Source: an uncultured Eubacterium sp. (GTDB taxonomy: Bacteria > Bacillota_A > Clostridia > Lachnospirales > Lachnospiraceae). Taken from it: 6,464 nt of DNA. This document shows, piece by piece, positions 1-5,525 of this stretch. The stretch lies in contig CAOXUF010000126.1 of the NCBI GenBank assembly GCA_948560485.1, forward strand, positions 1 through 6,464, given 5' to 3'. The position numbers and the translations under genes are program-made. Positions within the stretch are counted from its first letter, which is position 1. Every line of letters begins with the position of its first letter. The notes under the pieces were generated by a model. That model had not been told where the DNA came from. It did no database searches and saw nothing but the letters and a program-made list of their open reading frames with translations.

Positions 1-1
1 T

Positions 2-76
2 ATATTTAAGTATGGAAAAAATAAAAAAAATATTGTGATTAATTTACCTAAAAATAAAAAAGAAAAAAAGAAATGA
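2..76 (+). CDS. Possible C-terminal tail of a gene truncated at the window edge
   Basis: The frame is open from the window edge and ends at TGA 74-76, giving about 24 residues of very lysine-rich sequence that finishes in a run of Lys/Glu. Nothing in it identifies a family. Basic tails of this kind are common at the cytoplasmic ends of membrane proteins and on nucleic-acid-binding proteins, but that is only a general observation. Support for a real gene is indirect: the frame is open, a strong + strand terminator follows at 176-212, and the stop overlaps the start of a second small frame as ATGA. The region is so A-rich that an open lysine-coding frame could arise by chance. Confidence 0.3.
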   Translation: MFKYGKNKKNIVINLPKNKKEKKK

Positions 77-171
77 TGAAAATGAAAAGAATGTCATATC
101 GGGTAAAGCATAAAGTATATGTTCAATTTAAGAAAAAAGGGAGATGGCAAAAGAAAATCAGAATGTTGTAG
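73..171 (+). CDS. Tiny basic peptide frame (32 aa), overlapping the preceding stop
   Basis: This frame begins at ATG 73 (a second ATG follows at 76) and ends at TAG 169-171. It encodes a strongly basic 32-residue peptide with a Tyr/Val/Trp-containing middle (for example SYRVKHKVYVQF). I do not recognise it. Its ATG overlaps the TGA of the upstream frame as ATGA, an arrangement typical of translational coupling, but there is no clear Shine-Dalgarno sequence, only an A-rich stretch. The terminator begins five bases after its stop, so it is the last translatable segment of the transcript. An in-frame A AAA AAG heptamer at 64-70 could instead fuse it to the upstream frame by a -1 shift. It may also be non-coding 3' sequence. 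Confidence 0.25.
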   Translation: MMKMKRMSYRVKHKVYVQFKKKGRWQKKIRML

Positions 172-175
172 GAAT

Positions 176-212
176 AAAGCAGCTATGGTCCTGATACCAT
201 AGCTGCTTTTTT
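176..212 (+). terminator. Strong intrinsic terminator, probably usable on both strands
   Basis: The arms AAGCAGCTATGGT (177-189) and ACCATAGCTGCTT (196-208) are perfectly complementary, with a six-base loop, and an A-T pair at 176/209 extends the stem. Six T residues (207-212) complete a classical + strand terminator for whatever ends at the left edge. Read on the - strand the stem is followed by TTTATT, a weaker but plausible U-tract, so it could also end the polymerase/YolD transcript, whose last stop codon lies about 18 bases away. Confidence 0.88.
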
Positions 213-229
213 GACTCTTCCCATAAAAT

Positions 230-583
230 TTAAGGTTCTTGGATCAAAATATCATATATATCATCAAATTTAATTCGTGTATTTACAATCTGCAATATTT
301 GGTTATTGATATCTATTTTAGCAACAATTCCGGTCAGTTTAATATACTCATCCTTACAAAAATAGATAACAGTAATTATCATTCCATTTTTTAGTAAATG
401 CATTTTTCTATCCAGTTCTACCATACTGTCCTCTGACAGTTCAACTTTGGGAACGATAATTTTTTCTTTTTCTTTTAAGGCCTCATCTAAACCTTTTAAT
501 GCAGAGAAAGGCATAAATTGTTTGGCGCGGTCCGCTGTTGACATTTTATGTTTTGGTTTTTCAGCCACGAATATTTCCCCCAT
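230..583 (-). CDS. YolD-like family protein
   Basis: This 117-residue protein belongs to the YolD-like family, small proteins usually encoded beside Y-family polymerases of the UvrX/UmuC type and thought to be accessory to translesion synthesis; their biochemical role is poorly defined. The diagnostic part is at residues 14-37, with MSTADRAKQFMPFSALKG followed by a Leu/Glu/Lys-rich helix; a beta-rich C-terminal half (about 67-115) follows. It starts 22 bases after the polymerase stop, so the two are almost certainly co-transcribed and perhaps coupled. The start is uncertain: ATG 581-583 has no ribosome binding site, whereas GTG 566-568 (codon 6) is preceded by GGGGGAAA with a five-base gap and may be the true start. 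Family assignment is confident; function is by association. Confidence 0.85.
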   Translation of the reverse strand: MGEIFVAEKPKHKMSTADRAKQFMPFSALKGLDEALKEKEKIIVPKVELSEDSMVELDRKMHLLKNGMIITVIYFCKDEYIKLTGIVAKIDINNQILQIVNTRIKFDDIYDILIQEP

Positions 584-605
584 ATTATTAAGTTTGTATT
601 ATCAA

Positions 606-1871
606 TTATTCACCGCTTTTGTGTCCGCCAATTTGTTTGTTTCGTTCTATTGTCATAGCATTTTCTTGGAGATTCATACCTTTTAAAACAGCATTTTTTC
701 CATATTTATTCTTGATTTCCAAGACAGCTTTTTGCAGTTGACGATTTTTTTCTAGTTTTTCTATATCAACAAAAAAAGGGTATTGAAGATATTCTTCAGG
801 TTTTACATTATTGCATGTAATATTGATTTTTCTGATAGAAAGATTAGGATTGACAATATCCTCGTATAAACCGGACAGCGCAGGAATAATGATGAAATCA
901 GAATTGGTTTCCATATCAAGCGTTGTTGTTCCGCGTGCCGGTGCTGCATTGAATCTATTGGAATATCCGACATGCAGAGTGATAGAACCGGTAATGAGGT
1001 CTTGTGAAAGCAATTCTAAGCAGATAAGGTCTGCCATTTCTTTGATAATTAATTTTCCATCTTCAAAATTGTAATCATGCATTAAAACCTGTCCACTTGT
1101 AATACTGTGATTTTGGGGTTTATAACATTTAATATCCTTGATTGTAGTGGGTTCAATTCCCCAGGCATGGTCAATTAACAGTTCTGCATCAATACCAAAA
1201 GCACTGTAAAGTAAATTTTCATCTGCATGGGCAATATCTTTCATCGTATAAATTCCGAGGGAGTGAAGTTTCTTTGCAATACCATTTCCAATTCTCCAAA
1301 AATCTGTGAGAGGGGTATGAGTCCATAAAGAACTGCGATACGTATGTTCATCTAGAAAGCCGGTGAAATCGGGGGAGTGCTTCGCTGTTATATCAAGAGC
1401 AATTTTGGTCAGATAGAGATTGGTACCTGCTCCACAGGAAGCAGGAATTCCCAGGGATTGATAAATATTGTTCATAATACGTCTGCCAAGAGATAGGGCA
1501 TCCGTATGGTATAGAGAAAGATAGTTAGTGACATCTAAAAAAGCTTCATCAATGGAGTAAACATGAATGTCTTCTTTTGAAATATATTGTAAATAAATAG
1601 CATAGATTTCAGCAGCATATTCAATATACCTTTTCATACGTGGAGGAGCAACAATATATGGAACATTAGAAGGAATTTCAAATACACGACAGCGATTGGA
1701 GATACCAAGTTGTTTCATTGCAGGAGTAATAGCGAGGCAAATTGTTTTATCTGTACGTTCCATATCTGCAACAACTAAATTCGTTGTCATGGGATTAAGA
1801 CCACGTTCTACACACTCAATAGAGGCATAGAACGATTTTAAATCAATACAAAGATAAAATTTGTCTGACAC
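606..1871 (-). CDS. Y-family DNA polymerase (UmuC/DinB-like, YolD-associated)
   Basis: This 421-aa protein is an error-prone translesion polymerase. Visible features are the N-terminal CIDLKSFYASIE motif (catalytic Asp10, likely steric-gate Tyr15), the palm motif YSIDEAFLDVT with Asp108/Glu109, the SCGAGTNLYLTKIA segment (145-158), helix-hairpin-helix-like FWRIGNGIAKKLHSLGI (191-207), and a little-finger domain ending in NKQIGGHK. Full length and intact. The GTG start at 1869-1871 is supported by AAGGAG (1880-1885 on the opposite strand) eight bases upstream. At 363-367 the sequence QYPFF lies where I would expect the QL[S/D]LF-type sliding-clamp motif, so clamp binding may be weak or altered. 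It lies 48 bases after maf and 22 before the YolD gene. I see no obvious GAACnnnnGTTC-type LexA box upstream, so SOS control is not shown. Confidence 0.93.
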   Translation of the reverse strand: MSDKFYLCIDLKSFYASIECVERGLNPMTTNLVVADMERTDKTICLAITPAMKQLGISNRCRVFEIPSNVPYIVAPPRMKRYIEYAAEIYAIYLQYISKEDIHVYSIDEAFLDVTNYLSLYHTDALSLGRRIMNNIYQSLGIPASCGAGTNLYLTKIALDITAKHSPDFTGFLDEHTYRSSLWTHTPLTDFWRIGNGIAKKLHSLGIYTMKDIAHADENLLYSAFGIDAELLIDHAWGIEPTTIKDIKCYKPQNHSITSGQVLMHDYNFEDGKLIIKEMADLICLELLSQDLITGSITLHVGYSNRFNAAPARGTTTLDMETNSDFIIIPALSGLYEDIVNPNLSIRKINITCNNVKPEEYLQYPFFVDIEKLEKNRQLQKAVLEIKNKYGKNAVLKGMNLQENAMTIERNKQIGGHKSGE

Positions 1872-1875
1872 AACA

Positions 1876-1906
1876 GTTACTCCTTACCTTTCTGCTAAAG
1901 AGTAAC
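1876..1906 (-). promoter_or_regulatory. Inverted repeat overlapping the polymerase ribosome binding site
   Basis: GTTACTC (1876-1882) and GAGTAAC (1900-1906) form a perfect 7-bp inverted repeat with a 17-base loop, in the short gap between maf and the polymerase gene. In the mRNA the 3' arm contains the last three bases of the AAGGAG Shine-Dalgarno sequence. Folding would therefore partly hide the site, or the dyad could be a protein operator. The short stem and large loop make a strong RNA structure doubtful. Confidence 0.3.
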
Positions 1907-1919
1907 ACTATGAGAAACC

Positions 1920-2546
1920 CTACATGCAGTTTTTCATTTCCTGATATAATCTGGCAATAGGAAGGCCTACCACATTGTTATAATCCCCATTTATTTCTTT
2001 TACATACACAGCAAATTCTCCCTGAATGCCATATCCGCCGGCTTTATCATAGCAGTCGCTCGTAGATATATAATGAGTGATTTCGCTAGGTGTCATAGGA
2101 TATAATGTAACGTTGGTAGATTCTGAAAAAGTTTTATAAGTTTTTTCTCCGGTATTAAAATCATATACGATGATTGTAATACCGGTATAAACCTGATGTG
2201 TCTGCCCCTGAATAGAATCAATCATCTCATAAGCATTTTCTTTGCCCTTCGGTTTTCCCATAATATTTCCATTCTTGCTGACAACTGTGTCAGCACCGAT
2301 AATCATTAAGGATAAATCATCAAATGCCATCAGTGATAAGTCGATAGATTGTAAAATCATATCCAGTACATTGTCAGCTTTTTGCAGGGAAAGTTCCTCC
2401 ACTACCAGATTTGGCTTTGTCTGGGTGATTTTTTCTTCAATTGTAGACGCGATTATTTCAAATTCATAACCTGCCTGTCTCATCAGTTCGCTGCGTCTGG
2501 GCGATTGTGAGGCCAGGATTATCTTGGTTTTATCTAAATTAATCAT
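1920..2546 (-). CDS. maf: Maf-type nucleoside triphosphate pyrophosphatase
   Basis: Maf proteins hydrolyse non-canonical or surplus nucleoside triphosphates (dTTP/UTP or modified pyrimidines, depending on subgroup) to monophosphate and pyrophosphate, and some affect septum formation. All family landmarks are present in 208 aa: LASQSPRR (11-18), GADTVV with the catalytic Asp86, MGKPKG (96-101), HQVYTG (117-122), DKAGGYGIQG (167-176) and INGDYNNVVGLP (185-196). The pentapeptide DLSLM occurs twice, at 69-73 and 77-81, just before the catalytic motif, so a small local duplication is possible. The ATG start lacks a good Shine-Dalgarno sequence, and LASQSPRR comes so early that a later start is impossible. 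It is the first gene of the leftward unit; linkage to the polymerase genes is inferred from the 48-base gap. Confidence 0.95.
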   Translation of the reverse strand: MINLDKTKIILASQSPRRSELMRQAGYEFEIIASTIEEKITQTKPNLVVEELSLQKADNVLDMILQSIDLSLMAFDDLSLMIIGADTVVSKNGNIMGKPKGKENAYEMIDSIQGQTHQVYTGITIIVYDFNTGEKTYKTFSESTNVTLYPMTPSEITHYISTSDCYDKAGGYGIQGEFAVYVKEINGDYNNVVGLPIARLYQEMKNCM

Positions 2547-2552
2547 AAATTT

Positions 2553-2580
2553 ATTTTACCAAATAAATGAGTATTTACAA
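2553..2580 (-). promoter_or_regulatory. Candidate extended -10 promoter for maf
   Basis: On the - strand TTGTAA (2575-2580) lies 16 bases upstream of TAAAAT (2553-2558), and the -10 is preceded by TGG, an extended TGn element. The -35 is a moderate match and the -10 is good. The expected transcription start, about seven bases further on, falls on or beside the A of the maf ATG (2546). That would leave little or no leader, consistent with the missing Shine-Dalgarno sequence. Confidence 0.45.
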
Positions 2581-2613
2581 TAATTTTAAAATTGAATCTT
2601 TATAGAAAAATTA

Positions 2614-2641
2614 TTGACAAATTGTTTATACTGTATATAAT
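2614..2641 (+). promoter_or_regulatory. Consensus sigma-A promoter of the gntR-ABC operon
   Basis: TTGACA (2614-2619) and TATAAT (2636-2641) both match the vegetative consensus exactly and are separated by 16 bases. The predicted start near 2648 leaves a leader of about 43 bases ending in the GGAGGT ribosome binding site of the regulator gene. Such a strong promoter implies that repression, rather than weak initiation, sets expression. Confidence 0.85.
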
Positions 2642-2664
2642 GGTATATAAACAGTATAAACAAT
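2621..2664 (+). promoter_or_regulatory. Long dyad operator over the gntR promoter
   Basis: ATTGTTTATACTG (2621-2633) and CAGTATAAACAAT (2652-2664) form a perfect 13-bp inverted repeat around an 18-base centre that contains the -10 hexamer and predicted start site. The centre holds further TATATA/GTATATAAAC elements, so three related half-sites (2624-2631, 2643-2652, 2654-2661) can be drawn. Placement directly over the promoter, next to a GntR-family gene, makes an autoregulatory operator the obvious reading; which half-sites are bound cannot be told from sequence. Confidence 0.75.
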
Positions 2665-2690
2665 GCATTGAAAAAACTGGAGGTAATCAT

Positions 2691-3062
2691 TTGAAAATAA
2701 TAATATCAAATCAATCAGAACTTCCAATCTACGCACAGGTTAGAGAGCAGATTAAAGAACAAATATTAAATGGCCAGATAAAAGAAGGAGAGGTACTGCC
2801 TTCTATCAGAAGCGTGGCGAAAGATTTGGGAGTGAGCGTAATTACAACAACAAGAGCATACAGCGACTTAGAACAGGAAGGTTTTATTGCTACGATGCAG
2901 GGAAAAGGAAGTGTCGTTTTATCGAAGGATAATAATATGCTGAAAGAACAGTTTCTTATGCGGATTGAGCAGGGAATTGAAACAGCAGTGGAATCTGCAA
3001 AACAGATAGGAATGACAAAGATGGAGGTACAGCAGATACTCAAATCTGTATGGGAGCAGTAA
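2691..3062 (+). CDS. GntR-family transcriptional regulator, YtrA subfamily
   Basis: This 123-aa DNA-binding regulator has the GntR winged helix-turn-helix at about residues 12-77 (PIYAQVREQIKEQILNGQI, then LPSIRSVAKDLGVS and TTTRAYSDLEQEGFI) followed by only about 45 residues of helix. That short C-terminus, without an effector domain, is typical of the YtrA subfamily, whose members usually repress their own operon with adjacent ABC transporter genes. The TTG start at 2691 is chosen because GGAGGT (2679-2684) sits seven bases upstream. The frame stays open back to 2592, but that start would lie upstream of the promoter -35. It is followed after 29 bases by the ATPase gene. Likely autoregulated through the dyad at 2621-2664; the inducing signal is unknown. 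Confidence 0.92.
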   Translation: MKIIISNQSELPIYAQVREQIKEQILNGQIKEGEVLPSIRSVAKDLGVSVITTTRAYSDLEQEGFIATMQGKGSVVLSKDNNMLKEQFLMRIEQGIETAVESAKQIGMTKMEVQQILKSVWEQ

Positions 3063-3091
3063 TTTTTTGAAAAGAAAGAGTGGAGAGCGTA

Positions 3092-3949
3092 ATGAATATT
3101 TTAGAAATTGAAAATTTAAGTAAGCATTATAAAGGGTTTTCTTTGAAAAACATTCAACTAATAATACCGGCAGGATATATATTTGGTTTTGTAGGGCAGA
3201 ATGGTGCAGGAAAAACATCTACAATTAATATGATTAATCATATATGTAAATATCAGCAGGGAACCATCAAAGTGAATGGAATAACATATGATGAAGATCC
3301 CGTAAAATATAAAGAAAGTATTGCTTATGTAGGTGATGAATCTTATTTTACGAAGGGGTTGAAAATTAAGACAGTAAAGAAGACATTGAAAGATTTTTAT
3401 AAAACCTTTGATGAGAATAAGTTTGATTCTCTTATTCAAAGATATGGTCTTCCTACAAACAAGAAGATTGATGATTTTTCCAGAGGAATGAAAGTAAAAT
3501 TGATGTTCGCCTGTGTATTTTCCAGGGATTCAAAACTGATGATTTTAGATGAAGCGACCAATGGGCTTGACCCGGTGGTAAGAGATGAACTGCTTTCTGA
3601 TTTACAGGCATATATAGAAGATGGGCAGCGAAGCATTTTGTTTTCTACACATGTACTCAGTGACTTAGAAGAGATAGCAGATTATATTGCATTTATTGAT
3701 AATGGGGAAATTCTTCTGGATAAATCAAAGGATGAAATGCTGGAGGATTATCTTGTGGTAAAAGGTGATGTATCGGAACTGACAAGAGAGCAGAAGCAGT
3801 ATATTATCGGCTTGGAAGAGAAGACATACGGATTTGAGGGAATTATAAAGAGTGAGGATGTAGAAAAACTGGGTGGAAAGTTTACATACGATAAACCGGA
3901 AATCGCACAGATTATGCTTCACAGCATTAAGGATAGGAGGAACAGATAA
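3092..3949 (+). CDS. ABC transporter ATP-binding protein (YtrB-like)
   Basis: This 285-aa nucleotide-binding subunit powers the membrane protein encoded next to it. Walker A is GQNGAGKT (35-42), Walker B LMILDE (149-154, with Glu154), and the H-loop His187 is in FSTHVLSDLEE. The signature is FSRGMK (129-134) instead of LSGGQ, and the Q-loop position reads YVGDE rather than ending in Gln; both departures recur in GntR-linked exporter ATPases as I recall them, so I read it as functional. A regulatory-type tail spans about 215-285. ATG 3092 is preferred because GGAG (3082-3085) precedes it by six bases; GTG 3080 would consume that site. The permease start codon follows its TAA directly. Substrate not predictable; relatives respond to cell-wall-active antibiotics. 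Confidence 0.93.
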   Translation: MNILEIENLSKHYKGFSLKNIQLIIPAGYIFGFVGQNGAGKTSTINMINHICKYQQGTIKVNGITYDEDPVKYKESIAYVGDESYFTKGLKIKTVKKTLKDFYKTFDENKFDSLIQRYGLPTNKKIDDFSRGMKVKLMFACVFSRDSKLMILDEATNGLDPVVRDELLSDLQAYIEDGQRSILFSTHVLSDLEEIADYIAFIDNGEILLDKSKDEMLEDYLVVKGDVSELTREQKQYIIGLEEKTYGFEGIIKSEDVEKLGGKFTYDKPEIAQIMLHSIKDRRNR

Positions 3950-4612
3950 ATGGGTGCAGTTAATTTTTTTAAATTTGATTTAAGAAGAAGTAAATATTTA
4001 TTTTTAATTTCGATTGTATTGTTTGCACCTCTCGGAGCGATGATGGGATATACAATGGAATCAACTCTTGGGATATTTAGTTATATGGCATTGGTTGTAG
4101 TAGTTACACCGACTTCACTTTTTACATATGAATTAAAGAATGAATGTGGGTTTGACGGATTACTTCCTGCAAAGGATCGGGATAAAGTGTTTGGTAGATA
4201 TTTGATAGGTGCATTAAGCATTTTGTTTGAACTGGTGCTTGGAATTGTAATATGTACCGTTATGAGTAGATTTACAGACTTAAAAGTAGTGGATTTAGGA
4301 GTGGTTTCTATGACATTTGTGGCAGTCACATTGACCTATCTGTCTATAGCAATGGTCGCTTATTATCTGATAGGACGGAATTTGAATCCGAGAATAAGGT
4401 CATCAATTATTATGCTGCCATGTATTATTTTATGGTTTGGGGCTAACACTATTATTTCTGTATTGTCAGAGATAGATGCAATGGGGTTGGTATCTAAAGT
4501 AATAGAATATAAAGAAATTGTATCGGCATTGGCAATGATGATTGGTTTGGCAATGTATGTGATATCAGCATTGATATCGGTGCAGATAGTAAAGAAGAAA
4601 GATTATAGATAA
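3950..4612 (+). CDS. ABC-2-type permease subunit of the GntR-linked transporter
   Basis: This 220-aa integral membrane protein has about six hydrophobic segments, at roughly residues 15-33, 40-60, 84-105, 115-141, 151-172 and 190-213, and a basic C-terminus (KKKDYR). Between helices two and three, ELKNECGFDGLLPAKDRDKVFGRYL resembles the coupling region of ABC-2 permeases of the YtrC/D or ABC2_membrane_5 kind, where LP-x(3-5)-R and GRYL are characteristic. Its ATG follows the ATPase stop without a gap, and AGGAGG (3935-3940) lies inside the end of the ATPase gene nine bases upstream, so translation is probably coupled. Being a single short permease it probably works as a homodimer. No substrate can be assigned from sequence. 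Confidence 0.85.
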   Translation: MGAVNFFKFDLRRSKYLFLISIVLFAPLGAMMGYTMESTLGIFSYMALVVVVTPTSLFTYELKNECGFDGLLPAKDRDKVFGRYLIGALSILFELVLGIVICTVMSRFTDLKVVDLGVVSMTFVAVTLTYLSIAMVAYYLIGRNLNPRIRSSIIMLPCIILWFGANTIISVLSEIDAMGLVSKVIEYKEIVSALAMMIGLAMYVISALISVQIVKKKDYR

Positions 4613-4643
4613 TAAACACGCTTGGTTACAAATTTAATGAAAA

Positions 4644-4660
4644 TTACACATTTTGTGTAA
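4644..4660 (+). repeat. Small perfect hairpin in the 3' region of the ABC operon
   Basis: TTACACA (4644-4650) and TGTGTAA (4654-4660) are perfect complements around a TTT loop. The nine-base sequence AAATTTAAT occurs on either side (4630-4638 and 4665-4673). There is no T-tract, so it is not a terminator by itself. It may protect the mRNA 3' end or bind a protein, or be chance in AT-rich DNA. Confidence 0.35.
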
Positions 4661-4678
4661 AGCAAAATTTAATATAAG

Positions 4679-4723
4679 AAAAGGATTTTTTGCAGAGAAG
4701 TATTCGTGCAAAAAATCCTTTTT
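4679..4723. terminator. Bidirectional intrinsic terminator between convergent operons
   Basis: AAAAGGATTTTTTGCA (4679-4694) and TGCAAAAAATCCTTTT (4707-4722) form a perfect 16-bp stem with a 12-base loop that can pair further (GAA/TTC). T residues 4719-4723 supply the + strand U-tract, and the A-rich left flank gives a U-tract on the - strand. It lies 66 bases after the permease stop and 4 bases from the macrodomain stop codon, so it can end both converging transcripts. Confidence 0.88.
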
Positions 4724-4726
4724 CGT

Positions 4727-5509
4727 TTAAAAGAGTAATTTTTTATATATATCAAAATCTAGATCTATAAACACATTGAATATTACTTTTTTTATGGATG
4801 TACATTTGCCCAGCATTTCAGTGACTGTATTAGTAGCGATTTCAGCAGCTTTATCATTCGGAAAATGGAACTCACCGGTAGAAATACAACAAAATGCAAT
4901 ACTTTCTAACCCATGTTTAGCTGCAAGTTCCATACAGGAACGATAGCAGGATGCCAGTTGTAATTCCAGTCTGGGATTGAGACCATGATGCACAATGGGA
5001 CCTATTGTATGAATTACATGTTTGCATGGAAGATTATATGCACCGGTAATTTTGGCATGGCCAGGTTTTTCTTCATGTCCCTGTATAGCCATAATCCTGT
5101 TGCATTCATCACGAAGCTGTAGTCCGGAAGCAGAATGAATGGCATTGTCAATACATCTGTGAAGAGGAACAAAACAGCCAAGCATCTGCGAGTTAGCTGC
5201 ATTGACAATAGCATCAGCATTCAGTCTTGTAATGTCTCCCTGCCACAGGATAATTCGATCATCAGAAGTAGTAGGAAGAGAGTTCACATCAACAACACCC
5301 CTTTCAGCAGTTTCTGTTGAAAGTAATTCATTTTGCAACTTAACAAACTCAGGGTTCAATGGCAAGGCAGGTCTGATATTCATAAGACTTCTAAGTAAAT
5401 CTCTTTGAGAGTGAATATCATTTGAAAAAGTATCTGCCTGTGGCTGATACATAGGCATTTCATTCAAAAGCATTTTATTTAGTGTTTTTATAAGTTCTAA
5501 CCGGTTCAT
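4727..5509 (-). CDS. SirTM-associated zinc-dependent macrodomain, ADP-ribosyl hydrolase
   Basis: Zinc-containing macrodomains of this class remove ADP-ribose from proteins modified by the linked SirTM sirtuin. Numbering from the preferred start, an N-terminal segment (about 1-85, with LLRSLMNIRPALPL) precedes the macro fold. The fold shows ILWQGDITRLNADAIVNAAN (87-106), then the zinc motif GCFVPLHRC with Cys112, His117 and Cys119, HTIGP (167-171), and the phosphate-binding loop ISTGEFHFP (209-217). Length (260 aa) fits the family. The ATG at 5507-5509 is chosen because GGAGA lies four bases upstream, and this avoids overlap with the sirtuin gene; in-frame TTG 5536 and ATG 5524 lack such a site. 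It is 16 bases downstream of the sirtuin stop, so both enzymes come from one transcript. Confidence 0.95.
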   Translation of the reverse strand: MNRLELIKTLNKMLLNEMPMYQPQADTFSNDIHSQRDLLRSLMNIRPALPLNPEFVKLQNELLSTETAERGVVDVNSLPTTSDDRIILWQGDITRLNADAIVNAANSQMLGCFVPLHRCIDNAIHSASGLQLRDECNRIMAIQGHEEKPGHAKITGAYNLPCKHVIHTIGPIVHHGLNPRLELQLASCYRSCMELAAKHGLESIAFCCISTGEFHFPNDKAAEIATNTVTEMLGKCTSIKKVIFNVFIDLDFDIYKKLLF

Positions 5510-5525
5510 AAAATCTCCAATCATA

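Noticed and set aside
447..686. Plus-strand frame of 79 codons opposite the YolD and polymerase genes
   Set aside because: It lies antisense to two well-supported genes, has no recognisable motif and no ribosome binding site; treated as a shadow frame.
2582..2593. AATTTTAAAATT palindrome between maf and the regulator gene
   Set aside because: A simple AT palindrome in very AT-rich DNA, outside both predicted promoters; no support for a specific function.
3080..3091. Upstream GTG start for the ABC ATPase
   Set aside because: Starting there would leave GGAG inside the gene; ATG 3092 has that GGAG at good spacing and fits family N-termini.
5135..5408. Plus-strand frames opposite the macrodomain gene
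   Set aside because: They are antisense to conserved macrodomain motifs, with composition of a mirrored coding sequence and no initiation signal.
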